Assembly (NCBI GenBank): GCA_003388555.1
Contig: QQVD01000025.1
Location: forward strand, 62,001 to 126,000
Length of the DNA: 64,000 nt
Direction: 5' to 3'
From: Acidobacteriota bacterium
GTDB taxonomy: Bacteria > Acidobacteriota > Thermoanaerobaculia > Multivoradales > Multivoraceae
Part shown: positions 28,601-37,167 of the stretch, piece after piece
Position numbering within the stretch: the stretch's first letter is position 1
Layout of the letters: each line of letters opens with the position of its first letter
The notes under the pieces: generated by a model
What the model saw: only the letters and a program-made list of their open reading frames with translations
Databases searched by the model: none
Told to the model about the DNA's origin: nothing
Translations under genes and position numbers: made by a program

Positions 28601-28761
28601 CGACCAAGAAGGACGCCACCGGCCGCACCGTGCCCTACTTCTGCGTCGGCACCGCGACCTACGTGCGGCACGAGTCGGAAAGGCCGATGCAGATCACCTG
28701 GCAGCTGCGGCACCGGTTGCCAGGGGACGTGTTCGCGGCGTATCGGGCGGCGGTAGCGTAG
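25666..28761 (+). CDS. PLD-nuclease / DEAD-like helicase / DUF3427 protein
   Basis: 1031 residues. Residues ~120-290 form a phospholipase-D-type nuclease half: the HxK motif HAKAWLF (~219-225) and GSSNLTF. A superfamily 2 helicase follows with AATGTGKT (~337-344), DEFHH (~430-434), GLTATPER, the motif V-VI block LFNEGVDVPAID and QQLGRGLRR. The C-terminal ~130 residues are DUF3427 (YWHEPSRTDLLFITLQKTEK, FVRPTKKD, MQITWQLRHRLPGD). This three-part layout is found widely in bacterial defence neighbourhoods, and a DNA-degrading role is likely, though not established. It is high in GC, unlike the two genes after it. The first ~100 residues are of unknown type. Confidence 0.88.
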   Translation: MKELQPGLYDTLVDELLRGQLDDLTAQRLKAALQDVDAAELPDRVADVVAAWVRRAVASASEKKREGAALAISSAVLDAIHALEPAAASRQQRLGEPIQRLAAVEPLAPTNEPIPIRRPLTPLRDTVLLTNARDQPAVGREIAAEIDSADRIDLVLAFIRWTGIRELLPELRRHVERGRRLRIITTTYTGSTEARALQALADLGAELRVSYDHSSTRLHAKAWLFQRRSGFSTVYVGSSNLTFSAQVTGLEWNVRASQRLNPELVAAFERTFETYWEDPHFEPFDAEKFARATSKLSQGDVLLTPFDIEPYPFQRQILERLEVERRRGRPHSLVVAATGTGKTVVAALDYRALRRQLDRARLLFVAHRVEILEQSRTMFRHVLRDGAFGELWTRGERPERWEHVFASIQSLTVNDATSIEPERFDVVIVDEFHHAAAESYVALLDHLRPRHLLGLTATPERADGLDILRWFGDRIAVELRLWDALEQGLLSPFHYFGLHDGTDLSEVTWKRGAYDVAELTNVYTANDLWVAKVLQAVHDKIGDPQAMRALGFCVSIDHATFMAARFERAGLAARAITSRTALAEREQALRDLEKGVVQVLFTVDLFNEGVDVPAIDVVLMLRPTESATVFLQQLGRGLRRTRDKDVLTVLDFVGHQSRHFRFDLRYRRMLGRTRKELEADVRDGFPFLPAGCLLELDAVARDIVLDNLRNALPTRWPQRIQELRELGDVGLGEFLRETGLELEDLYRGGRTWTELRRAVGFLPEAGATEQEKAIGRGVARLLHLDDQERIDGYRLLLERSEPPETGQLDERAARRLEGLLLTVMNPKKGDYASLAEAAADLWRHHALRGEILELLPLLEEQVVHLHTPLELLHPVPLQVHAHYTREEILAAFGASTVSTPVPLQTGVYWHEPSRTDLLFITLQKTEKDYSPTTRYLDYAISDQLFHWESQAITAADSERGRNYIEHAKRNRNVALFVRPTKKDATGRTVPYFCVGTATYVRHESERPMQITWQLRHRLPGDVFAAYRAAVA

Positions 28762-28838
28762 GCGGCCGAGAACTCGCTCGCAGAGTGGTACCTTCTACAC
28801 TAGAAGCACAACGCCGCAACCTTCCGAACCCCTCGACG

Positions 28839-29561
28839 ATGTTCGCACACTGCCTCGCAGACTACTCCAACCTTCGTCTCTGGAGCCACGGCAGATCACC
28901 GAATCCAGCTGACGTTCGACACGGGCTCGATGAACTTGCCGCCGCCAGTCAGGCGGCAACTAAGGACCGGGGCATCGTCCTTACCGAGCTAACCTTAAGA
29001 CTCTACGGTGGTTGGCATGAGCAAAGCTCCGGTCAGACGCGTGATCGCCAGATAGCTTCAAAAGTCGCTCGCAGCTATCCAACCCGAACCACACGCCACT
29101 GCCGCGTGAGAGTAGAACTAGCAGAAGCTCCGGTAAGCCAGCCCAGTCTCCGCTTCCACGAGACCCTTCGCCCCGGCACCAGTAGCCTCCCCCGCCTCCG
29201 GACCGGTCTTCGCCCTGCTTGCTCAAGGAGCGGCGCCTTGTGTGAGCACCTGCAGGCTCTGCACTCGTGGCTTGCTGGTAGTTGTCCTAAGGAAGGATGT
29301 CCCACCAATCTGCAGGACGTTCTCGACGGGCGCCGCCAAAAGGCGGTCGACACGCTAATCTGTGTCGACGCGATGAGCCTCGCGGCATCGAACCTCACCG
29401 ACATCGTGCTGATCGCCAGCGACGACGACGACATTGTGCCAGCGATGCTGAGTGCTCGGCAGCACAATAAACCCGTCTTCTGCCTGTACCGACGAAATGC
29501 CGAGCGCCTAACCTACCGAGACCTCCTCGACGAAGTCGGCGTCGAAATCCACCAGTGGTAA
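28839..29561 (+). CDS. NYN-domain (PIN-like) putative ribonuclease
   Basis: 240 residues from the ATG at 28839. NYN acidic positions are present: LADYSNLRLW (Asp8, Asn11), QKAVDTLICVDAMSLA (Asp171, Asp177) and LTDIVLIASDDDDIVPAML (Asp195-198). These would bind the metal ions of a PIN-like nuclease, probably acting on RNA. A Cys-rich middle (residues ~128-155: CSRSGALC, CPKEGC) might hold zinc. Its last codons overlap the NACHT gene by seven bases, so the two proteins are made together. The frame is open for 336 bases upstream but that part is the shadow of the helicase gene; the 5' end is therefore an inference. GC content is visibly lower than in flanking genes. Confidence 0.75.
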   Translation: MFAHCLADYSNLRLWSHGRSPNPADVRHGLDELAAASQAATKDRGIVLTELTLRLYGGWHEQSSGQTRDRQIASKVARSYPTRTTRHCRVRVELAEAPVSQPSLRFHETLRPGTSSLPRLRTGLRPACSRSGALCEHLQALHSWLAGSCPKEGCPTNLQDVLDGRRQKAVDTLICVDAMSLAASNLTDIVLIASDDDDIVPAMLSARQHNKPVFCLYRRNAERLTYRDLLDEVGVEIHQW

Positions 29562-31798
29562 GAATCGTGCACCAAGACATCAAGACTGAGCTCAAGAACG
29601 ATCTCAAGCCATTCGCAGATCCGGGGTCCGACGTCGAGATAACGAGCGAGCATGTAGTCCAATGGACGCAAGGCGGAAAGAACAGAAGCCTCCAGATCGC
29701 TCCGGATCCGGAGACCCAAGTCGTGGTCATAGAAGACGACCGACGCCTCTCATGGCGCGGTTTTCTCGCCAGCGCCTCGATGGCATCACTACTTGACTTC
29801 TCTAGAATCTCCTATGCGGCAACACCCGACACAGAGCACTACATTGCGACGGCCGCCACCGAAGTCGACGCGGACCTCTCCTCTGACGACGCCGTCGAGC
29901 TGCTACTAAGCCTGACCCGTCAACCTCCGTCTCGGTTCTCCACCCGTCTGCTCTTCGTTCGCGGCGAGGCGGGCGCGGGGAAGACGGTCGCTCTCCGGCA
30001 ACTCACCAAGAGAGCAGCTCGCGACTACATGAGCGGCACTAACGGTCCTCTTTTTCTTTACGTCGACGCTCAGGGCAGAGCCCTCTCCCGTCTCGAAGAC
30101 GCAATGGCTAAGGAACTCCAGGATCTTCGGGCCGCCTTCACCTACGAGGCCGTGGAAACGCTCGCCCGGCATCATCTCCTTATTCCTATCATCGATGGCT
30201 TCGACGAACTACTCGGCTCAGGTGGCTACGACGACGCCTATTCCTCCTTAGCAGCCTTCATTGCAAAGCTCAACGGTAAAGGGGTGGTAGTCGCCTCCGC
30301 CCGATCGAGCTTCATTGACTACCAAGGGTTCAGAGAGAAGGCCGACCGCCTGAAGTCCCAGGGATCGCTTTCTTACCATCTCGATTGGGTGGACGTGAAT
30401 CCTTGGTCCACAGATACGACGCGGGAGTACTTTTGTCGACACGGCGCCGAGTACGAAGCTCAGTACGATGAGCTCCAGAACCGTCTTCCCCGGGAACAGT
30501 TCGAACTGCTAGCGAAGCCTTTCTTTGCATCTGAGGTCGTACGTCTCCTCAAAGACAACTCCAAACTCGCGACCGCCGACAGTCTGCTAGCAGGGCTGGC
30601 AGAGTCTTTCCTGGCCCGTGAGGTGGAGAAGCTTAAGGACCGACAGGGCCAACCACTGTTGCCCATCGAGGGTCACCGGAAGTTCATCGCAGAAGTCGCA
30701 GAGGAAATGTGGTGGAATGAGAATCAAGCACTGGACGTCGGGGCCGTGCAGACGATCGCCGAGCTGGTCGCCGAGGAAAGCAACTCGCCTGCCAAGACTG
30801 CGGCGGCGCTGGCGGAGAAGGCGGCCTCATATGCCTTCTTGACCACCTCGGGCGACTCTGGACTGCGATTCCAGCATGAGGTCTATCTAGACTACTTCGT
30901 GGCCCTCCACCTCCGGGATCTCATTCGCTCCGGATCGACCACAGAGTTGCGGCGATTCCTCTCCAGGGCACCTCTTGGTGAGGTCACGGCCGCCGACGTC
31001 GCATCAGCCCTGGTGACCGAACAGGACCTAACCAGAACCCTCGACACCATCGTCTCGTGTAGCGCAACGGGCGTCTTCGACGTACTCCTCCGCGAGAACT
31101 GTGGAGCACTTGTGCGCGAGCTGCTGGCCAGGTCTCCTGCTCCCCTTGAGGGCCTGACTATCAAGAATCTTGTCGTGCGTGGTGGCACTTTCGGAGCTTC
31201 CGCGCTGGCAAGCTCGTCGTTTGTCGCTGTCGAGCTGCACGAGGTTGACGCCACCGATATCCACTGGCAGAAATGCAATTTTGAAAGGTGTCTTCTCCGC
31301 GATGTCCTTATCTCAACCGAGCGCACGAATCTTGAAGGCAGTCGGTTGCGCCCGGGCCATGAGGTGATGGGAATCCGCTATCACGTGGGCGACGACCTGG
31401 TCGTAACCCGCGACCCGAGTGAGATGCGCTCAATTTTGAGCGGACTCGGCGTCCCTGACCTCTCGCCGGAGAACGGCGAGGCGAACGAAACCGTAGACCG
31501 TGAACTCCGAGACGGGCTCGAGAAGGTCCTTCGCGTCTTCGAGCGCCAGTACTATGTCGACAAGGATGAGTGGCAACACAAGGGCGTGATGTCAGGTCGT
31601 CGTGGCGAGACCGTCCTACGGGTACTGCGAGACCTCGGTCTACTCGAAAGCAAGACTGTGTCGCGGTCTGGCCCTACAGGCCAGCTCGAACGTCTGGTCG
31701 TGCCTCCGCGGATCATTCGAGAGGGCGAAGGATCCAAGTCGTCGAGAACTCCTTCGGAGGTCGTGGAGCTTTGGAGAAAGCTGCGCGAGTTCTCATAG
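29555..31798 (+). CDS. NACHT-type STAND NTPase
   Basis: 747 residues from GTG 29555, overlapping the NYN stop. Walker A GEAGAGKT (137-144), Walker B IIDGFDEL (212-219), and ASARSS as the sensor-like strand place it in the NACHT group. The block FQHEVYLDYFVALHL (~445-460) matches the helical motif after NACHT cores. The 110-residue N-terminus is unrecognised. After residue ~560 a segment with a pentapeptide-like run (VELHEVDATDIHWQKCNFER) and then a helical, probably winged-helix end may sense the trigger. NACHT proteins act as oligomerising immune sensors in bacteria and eukaryotes. With no effector fused, the coupled NYN protein is the natural effector (inference). Codon use is AT-richer than the window, a sign of transfer. 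Confidence 0.82.
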   Translation: MVRIVHQDIKTELKNDLKPFADPGSDVEITSEHVVQWTQGGKNRSLQIAPDPETQVVVIEDDRRLSWRGFLASASMASLLDFSRISYAATPDTEHYIATAATEVDADLSSDDAVELLLSLTRQPPSRFSTRLLFVRGEAGAGKTVALRQLTKRAARDYMSGTNGPLFLYVDAQGRALSRLEDAMAKELQDLRAAFTYEAVETLARHHLLIPIIDGFDELLGSGGYDDAYSSLAAFIAKLNGKGVVVASARSSFIDYQGFREKADRLKSQGSLSYHLDWVDVNPWSTDTTREYFCRHGAEYEAQYDELQNRLPREQFELLAKPFFASEVVRLLKDNSKLATADSLLAGLAESFLAREVEKLKDRQGQPLLPIEGHRKFIAEVAEEMWWNENQALDVGAVQTIAELVAEESNSPAKTAAALAEKAASYAFLTTSGDSGLRFQHEVYLDYFVALHLRDLIRSGSTTELRRFLSRAPLGEVTAADVASALVTEQDLTRTLDTIVSCSATGVFDVLLRENCGALVRELLARSPAPLEGLTIKNLVVRGGTFGASALASSSFVAVELHEVDATDIHWQKCNFERCLLRDVLISTERTNLEGSRLRPGHEVMGIRYHVGDDLVVTRDPSEMRSILSGLGVPDLSPENGEANETVDRELRDGLEKVLRVFERQYYVDKDEWQHKGVMSGRRGETVLRVLRDLGLLESKTVSRSGPTGQLERLVVPPRIIREGEGSKSSRTPSEVVELWRKLREFS

Positions 31799-31835
31799 GT
31801 ATCCACTCGGTCGGTTCCCGGCGCTTCAGGCACCT

Positions 31836-34288
31836 TCACTCCTCCCCCAACACCCCCGCCACATCCACTCCCGCCGCCACCCTCGCCGGCCTCCTCGCAG
31901 CTGCCAGCACGACCAGCACGACGACGGCGCCTCCAGACGCGACGATCCACCACGGCGGCGCGGCCTCGCCGAGCAGCTCCGCCACCGGGACGGAAGCGAT
32001 CCGCAGCACCACGAAGGCGACGGGCACGGCGAGCAGGATCTGGAGCCAGGCCTCGCGCTGGATGAGGTTTGTGATCTGACGGCGGGTGGCGCCGAGGGCG
32101 CTGCGTAGGGCGATCTCCTTCTTGCGCTGCTGGGCGGCGAGGGAGAGCACGGCGAAGACGCCGGAGCAGGCAACGAGCAGGGCGATGACGGCGAAGAGGG
32201 TGAGAGTCTCGGCGACGCGGCGGCGCGCCCAGGTGCGGGCGGCGAGGCCTTCGCCGGCGGACTGGACGTCGACGATGCCGACGCCGGGGGCGACGCGCGC
32301 CAGCACGTCGTCGAGGGTGTTGCGGGGGAGCAGGTCGGCGCCGGCGGTGCGCACGAGGAGCTGCGCCGCGTGGTCGCCACTCCGCATCGGGCGGTAGAGG
32401 CGCAGGGCGCGCTCGTCGCCGGGCAGGTCGAGATCGGCGACGACGCCGGCGACCCGTACAGGAGGGCCGACCGCTTCCTCGCCTCGGGCGCGGATGTCCT
32501 CGCCAGACGGCGGATGCAGGTAGAGCCGGGCGCCGACCGGATCGGCGCCCAGATCGAGGGCGCGCGCCAGCCTGGCGCTGATCCAGATCTGCCCGAGGTC
32601 TTCGCGATCCTGGGTCTCCGCCGCGCCGGGTGACGCGGCCGCCGCCTCCGGTTCGTCGCGAGCGGTTTCGGCGGAGCCCGGCAGGGAATCGCCGCTCCGC
32701 AGGGAGAGGCCGACCACTTCGCGCCAGCGCTCGTCCACCGCCTGCTCGAACGCCTGCACCCATGTCGTCTCGGGCGCCGCGGCGTCGAGCGAGACGCCGA
32801 GGCGGCGCCGGTCCGACCACGGCGGCCCGCTGGCCAGCGCCACCCGCTCGACACCGGGCAGACGCTCGATCTCGGAGCGCACCCCTTCGAGCAGACGCGC
32901 CCTCTGCGGCGCCGCCTCGGGGCCGTCGAGCCGCGCGTTGTAGAGGCTCAGCACCACGGCGTGCAGACCCTCGGGCTCGAAGCCCGGCGGCTGCAGCAGC
33001 CAACGACCGGCGGCGTCGGCCACCCAGAGGGCAGCGAGGCAGAGCGCGGCCGAGACACCGACCTGAGCCGCGACGAGGATGCGGCTGACGTGTGGCGCGG
33101 TGCGCGAGGAGCGCGTCGCCACGAGGCGTTCGCCGCCAGCGGGGCGCACCAGGCCGAGGGTGAGCGCCGCGGCGCGGCCGGCGATGGCGACCAGGGGCAC
33201 GGCCACCGAGAGCACGAGGCAGGCGACGAGGCCGCGCTGAGATCGGGCGCGGTCCACGGCAGGCGGGCGAGCGAGCTGCCGGAGAGCAGCCAACGCAGCA
33301 GCGGCAGGGTGACGGCGACGAGCGCAGCGCCGGGAGCGGCGGCGGCCAGGCTGCGCGCCGCCAGCTCGCCCGCCGCCAGGCGCAGCAGGTGCAACGGCGA
33401 GGCGCCGAGGGCCCGCCGCGTGGTGAGCTCGCGCGTGCGCCGGGTCTGCTCGACGCGGCGCAGCACCCAGAGGTTGCCGAGCACCAGTGCCAGCAGGGCT
33501 CCGACGCCCAGCAGCAGGCCTTCGAGCACCGCGATGTTGCTGTCGCCGAGGTGGGCCTGCACGTAGGGCTCGACGGCGGCGATGCGCGCCTCGCCGCCGG
33601 TGGCGTCGGGCGACTCCCGGTCGAGACGGGCGGCGAGCCGCTCGAGCTCGTCGCGCGCCTGCGATGCCGCGACGCCGGGGCGCAGCATGCCGATGCCGAA
33701 GACCCAGCCCTGCGACCACGACCTGCCGCTCCGGCGCAGCGGCACCCAGACGTCGTGGCGCAGCGGGAAGTGCATCCCGGGCGGCAGCACGCCGACGATC
33801 GTCGCCAGCTCGCGGTTGATCTCGAGCGTGGTGCCGACGACGTCGGGCGCGGCGCCCAGCGCGCCCTGCCACAGGCGGTGGCTGACCAGCGCGACGACCG
33901 GCGCGGGGGGGTCTGCGTCGGCCGGCTCGAACAGGCGCCCGCGGACCGGCCGCACCGCGAGACGCTGGAACAGGCTGGGCGAGACGTAGCTGCCGATCTC
34001 CACCCGGGTGCGCCCGTCGGCGGTGAGCGACGTGTTGAAGGTGCGCACCGCCTCGGTCCACTCGTACGAGCGGCTGGTGGCCGCCACCGCCTCGTAGTCC
34101 TCGAGCGGCATCGGGTAGCTCGGGCTCCAGTTGGTGGAGAACGAGACCAGCCGCCGCCCGTCGCGCAGCCCCCCGTCGCCGTAGAGGGACGGATACACCA
34201 GGGCCACGATCGCCGCGCACAGCCCGATCCCGCCGCCCTGCACCAGCACGGAAAGGCGGGCGCGACGGAGGTGGCGGAGTGGCTTCAT
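31836..34288 (-). pseudogene. ADOP-family permease with a frameshift
   Basis: The N-terminal half (MKPLRHLRRARLSVLVQGGG, periplasmic domain, FtsX helices) is in one frame and the C-terminal half (RILVAAQVGVSAALCLAALW, second periplasmic domain, ending VDVAGVLGEE) in another. Continuity is lost at about 33237-33244 (GATCTCAGCG on the coding strand), where one base is missing or two are extra. The two halves together give a complete ~817-residue ADOP. It is either a true pseudogene or an assembly error; there is no long homopolymer at the site. No PadR gene is attached, unlike the other two family members. Confidence 0.8.
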
Positions 34289-34605
34289 TCTCTCGGCGCT
34301 TCCGGGTGTCGAGGCCGTGGGGCGCGAGCGCGGAGCGCGAGCCCGAGCGGCGTGCCGACGCAGAGGTCTGGAGGGGGATCGGACGCCGAGATCGTAGCGC
34401 GACGGGTCGATTGCGCTGATGCCGGGCGCGGCTGAACCGGTGGCCGCTCGCGGCGCGAGCGCTGCTCCGCGTCGCCGACAGCGACAAACAGGCACCGCAG
34501 CCGAGAGATACCGGCGCCCGACCGCTATCCTCGATGCGCCGCAGCCCTCCCCAGAGATCAGGGCTGCGCCGAATAGCCACCCTCCTCTCCTCCAACTCCT
34601 CCGTC
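34289..34605. other. Intergenic stretch between divergent genes
   Basis: 317 bases between the broken permease and a secreted protein. No repeat, hairpin or protein-like frame was recognised. Confidence 0.5.
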
Positions 34606-35649
34606 ATGCACCGTACCGCTCTGGCCCTCAACGCCGCGGCCCTGCTCCTCGCAGCGCCGGTGAGTGCGAACCTGCTCGGCAACGCCGACTTCACCGACTC
34701 GCTCAGCGGCTGGACGATCGAGGGCGGGGCCTGGAACCACGATGCGACCGGCGGCACACCCACCCCCAGCGGATCGGCGCGCACCAACCTGGTCTCCGGG
34801 ACGACCTCTTCGCTGACCCAGTGCGCTCCTCTCGACGCCGAGGCCGGGAGCGGCCTCGCGCTGCGCGCCTGGGTCCGGTCGACCGGCAGCGCGACCTCCC
34901 GCATCGCCGTCGAGCTCTACTCCTCCGCCGACTGCTCCGGCGACGCGGGAGCGGGCTCTGCGCTGCAGCAGCAGCCGGAGGTCGGCTGGGGGCTCACCTA
35001 CACCACGGTCGGTGTCCCGGCGGGCGGCGCGGCGAGCGCCCTGGTGAGGCTGGAGCTCGAGGGCGACGGCGGCCAGGCCTGGGTCGACGCCGCCAGCCTC
35101 GATCCCGATCTCGCCGCGAACGGTCACTTCACCGAGAATCTGGCCGGTTGGAGCCTCGAGATCGGGTCATGGACTCGCGTCGAGGATGGGCTGAGCGAGC
35201 CGCTCGGCTCCGGCCGAGCCGTCGGCGCCATGGAAGGTGCGTTGATCTCACGCTGCGTCGTCCTGGCGGCACATCCACTCTCCGCGGCCTACCTGATCTC
35301 CGGCCGTTTCAACCACCAGGACGACTTCGGCAACGGCGTGGTGACGCTGCTCTTCTACGAGGGGCTGAACTGCGACGGCAACAACCTCGGGACGAGGAGT
35401 CTCGTCGGCGGCGCCGGCCAGCTCGGAACCTGGGAGAGCTTCTCGAACCTCGACCTGTCCCCGCCCCTGCATGGGGCCGAGCCCACACCGCGAGGTGCCC
35501 GCAGCGTGAGCGTCGTGGTGTGGTTCCCTCTCCTCTTCGCGGGCGACGTCGTCTACGTCGACGACGTCTCCGTGGTGCCGGGGCCACTCCTCTTCCTCGA
35601 CGGCTTCGAGTCCGGCGATACCGGGAGCTGGAGCGCTTCCGTCCCGTGA
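34606..35649 (+). CDS. Secreted two-domain protein with C-terminal DGFESGD motif
   Basis: 347 residues. The signal peptide is MHRTALALNAAALLLAAPVSA. Two similar units follow: NLLGNADFTDSLSGWTIEGG and, near residue 170, DPDLAANGHFTENLAGWSLE. Each resembles the first strands of a carbohydrate-binding (CBM4/9-type) jelly roll. The protein ends FLDGFESGDTGSWSASVP at its very last residue. The first domain carries paired Cys residues (CAPLDAE, SSADCSGD), expected in an exported protein. A longer start at 34534 would bury the signal peptide and is rejected. The function is unknown; surface or extracellular binding is likely. Confidence 0.75.
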   Translation: MHRTALALNAAALLLAAPVSANLLGNADFTDSLSGWTIEGGAWNHDATGGTPTPSGSARTNLVSGTTSSLTQCAPLDAEAGSGLALRAWVRSTGSATSRIAVELYSSADCSGDAGAGSALQQQPEVGWGLTYTTVGVPAGGAASALVRLELEGDGGQAWVDAASLDPDLAANGHFTENLAGWSLEIGSWTRVEDGLSEPLGSGRAVGAMEGALISRCVVLAAHPLSAAYLISGRFNHQDDFGNGVVTLLFYEGLNCDGNNLGTRSLVGGAGQLGTWESFSNLDLSPPLHGAEPTPRGARSVSVVVWFPLLFAGDVVYVDDVSVVPGPLLFLDGFESGDTGSWSASVP

Positions 35650-35833
35650 AGGGGTCGAGGCGGCGTGTGGACCTGCGCCCCTCGACGACGCCGGGCCCTC
35701 TCAGTCCCAGAGCTCGGCGATCGATCCGCCAGCGCCACCGACGGTCTGGTCCGCGTGTCGACGAAACTCGCCGGCATCGTCACCGCACACCGAGTCCGTC
35801 GTTCTGCAGGCCGCAGGACCACCACGGTGCTGC

Positions 35834-36295
35834 CTACCGCTGTTCCCCTGGTTGAAGCAACTCCAGATCCAGATCCTCGAAGCGCCGGAACCCACGGTCG
35901 AAGGTGGCGAGGCGTAGCTCTCCAGCCTGGGCGAACGCCGCGAGATAGCCGTCGGTCCAGAACCTCCCCGACTTCCCCGAAGAGCCGGCTGTCCGAGAGA
36001 GCTTCGCCAGCTGCTGTTCGGTGCCTTCGGGCTCTGGCGCGAACACCACCGGAGGCTGGGAGAGCAGGCGCTCGTAGATCGCCCAGGCCGCGGCGAGCGT
36101 CTTGCGCTCCTCGCCCATCACGCGGACGTTGCCGAGCAGACGCAGGAGGCCGAGCTGGGTGATGCGGCAGAAGGCGACTCGCGTGTCGCTCTCCGGCACG
36201 ACGCGTCTCCACCAAGCGGTGGCGCTGTCGTGGTGCGGATGCTCGGCGACCAGAGTCGCCAGCCAGACGTTCACGTCAGCCAGCAGATAGCGCAG
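35834..36295 (-). CDS. VapC-type PIN toxin (Mtu_PIN-like), non-standard start
   Basis: Putative ribonuclease toxin that cuts tRNA or rRNA in this family. Conserved acid positions: LLADVNVWLA, an internal CRITQLGLLRLL helix, and WTDGYLAAFA...LATFDRGF. The first ordinary start codon in frame (GTG 36274) lies directly after the first catalytic Asp and would delete it. Reading back, the frame runs LRYLLAD to a CTG at 36295 or 36286 inside the end of the antitoxin gene, so a CTG start is likely; the coordinate given uses 36295 (153 residues). It overlaps the antitoxin gene, as usual for vapBC. Confidence 0.78.
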   Translation of the reverse strand: MRYLLADVNVWLATLVAEHPHHDSATAWWRRVVPESDTRVAFCRITQLGLLRLLGNVRVMGEERKTLAAAWAIYERLLSQPPVVFAPEPEGTEQQLAKLSRTAGSSGKSGRFWTDGYLAAFAQAGELRLATFDRGFRRFEDLDLELLQPGEQR

Positions 36296-36584
36296 CGTCG
36301 ACCTCTTCTTCCTCGAGGATCTCGGCGATCGCCTCTTCGGTCAGGGTGCGCATCGCGTCGCCGGTGCGGCCCCCGATGAGCGGGAAGACGCAGCCCTCTG
36401 CCACCACGAGCGAGTCCTCGCCGTACTCGGTCGCCGTCTCGCCGATCCTGGAAGCCGGCTCGTGCCGGTAGAGGGACTCGCGAAGGGCCTCGGTGACGTA
36501 CTCCTTCAGCTTCATGCCCTGCACCGCGGCGCGCGCCTTGACCTGCCGCAGAAGCTCGTCGGGGAGATCGATCGTCGTTCGCAT
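36276..36584 (-). CDS. VapB-type ribbon-helix-helix antitoxin
   Basis: 102 residues. The RHH domain is MRTTIDLPDELLRQVKARAA...KLKEYVTEALRESL, and the acidic C-terminus (EEAIAEILEEEEVDAALSAG) should wrap the PIN toxin. Its stop codon lies inside the toxin coding sequence. A promoter and repeated ATGCTTT operators stand directly before the start, as expected for an autorepressed module. Confidence 0.85.
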   Translation of the reverse strand: MRTTIDLPDELLRQVKARAAVQGMKLKEYVTEALRESLYRHEPASRIGETATEYGEDSLVVAEGCVFPLIGGRTGDAMRTLTEEAIAEILEEEEVDAALSAG

Positions 36585-36619
36585 AAAAGCATCAAAGCAT
36601 TTTTGTGCTCAGAAGTCAA
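36584..36619 (-). promoter_or_regulatory. vapBC promoter with direct repeats, likely leaderless
   Basis: On the minus strand: TTGACT (36619-36614), 17 bases, TTTGAT (36596-36591), and ATG at 36584, so transcription should begin at or next to the start codon. Between them the sequence ATGCTTTGATGCTTTTATGC holds three ATGC direct repeats eight bases apart, which are likely antitoxin binding sites. The stretch is strikingly AT-rich for this genome. Confidence 0.55.
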
Positions 36620-36633
36620 CTTGGGGACATTCG

Positions 36634-37167
36634 TCAGATCGCGGCCCCCGCGATCCGCCGGCGAACGAGACCCGCCGTCGCTTCTTCGAGGTCCTGCATC
36701 GACTCGAGGCGCCTCAGCAGGTCCGACTCCTGCACGATCCCGCCTTCCAGCAGCGCGCAACAGAACTCGATGTCCTTTTCGCGGTTGGCTACAGCCTTCG
36801 CGAGCCAGAGATCGTGCGGTTCCAGGCACAGAGCGACGACGCCTTGCGTCGCGGGCGACTCGAAGCGAACCAGTCGGTCGCGCCATCCGGGAGGCAGTAT
36901 CGCCGTCTGCTCGGTGACGCCCTGGGCGTAGTAGCCGAAGGTCTCATGGAACATCGAAGCCTCCCCGATCGATCCATCGATCAGGTCGGCCTTCGATCCG
37001 TCGTCTCCGAGCACCGCCAGGTCGACCTCCACCGAGCGCAAAGCCGACTCCGGAAACTCCGTCGCAACGCTGGCGTGCAGCGCCTGGCTGCCGATGACGA
37101 GCACCTCGTTGCTTCCGAGAATCGCACCGGCGGCGCGGATGGCGTGTTCGAACTGCTCCCTGGTCAC
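36634..37167 (-). CDS. DUF6036-like nucleotidyltransferase (putative toxin)
   Basis: 177 residues. EVLVIGSQALHASVA followed by SVEVDLAV is the GSxA...D-x-D active site of a minimal nucleotidyltransferase; HDLWLAKAVANREKDIEF is the conserved helix after it. Enzymes of this type serve as toxins that modify tRNA in MenT/AbiEii systems; that activity has not been shown for this one. It starts at GTG, overlapping the stop of the Xre gene as GTGA, so the two are coupled. Confidence 0.75.
   Translation of the reverse strand: MTREQFEHAIRAAGAILGSNEVLVIGSQALHASVATEFPESALRSVEVDLAVLGDDGSKADLIDGSIGEASMFHETFGYYAQGVTEQTAILPPGWRDRLVRFESPATQGVVALCLEPHDLWLAKAVANREKDIEFCCALLEGGIVQESDLLRRLESMQDLEEATAGLVRRRIAGAAI

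Noticed and set aside
28503-28838. 112-codon N-terminal extension of the NYN protein
   Set aside because: It overlaps the end of the helicase gene, is Arg-rich, and ends where base composition changes. The NYN fold begins at the ATG at 28839.
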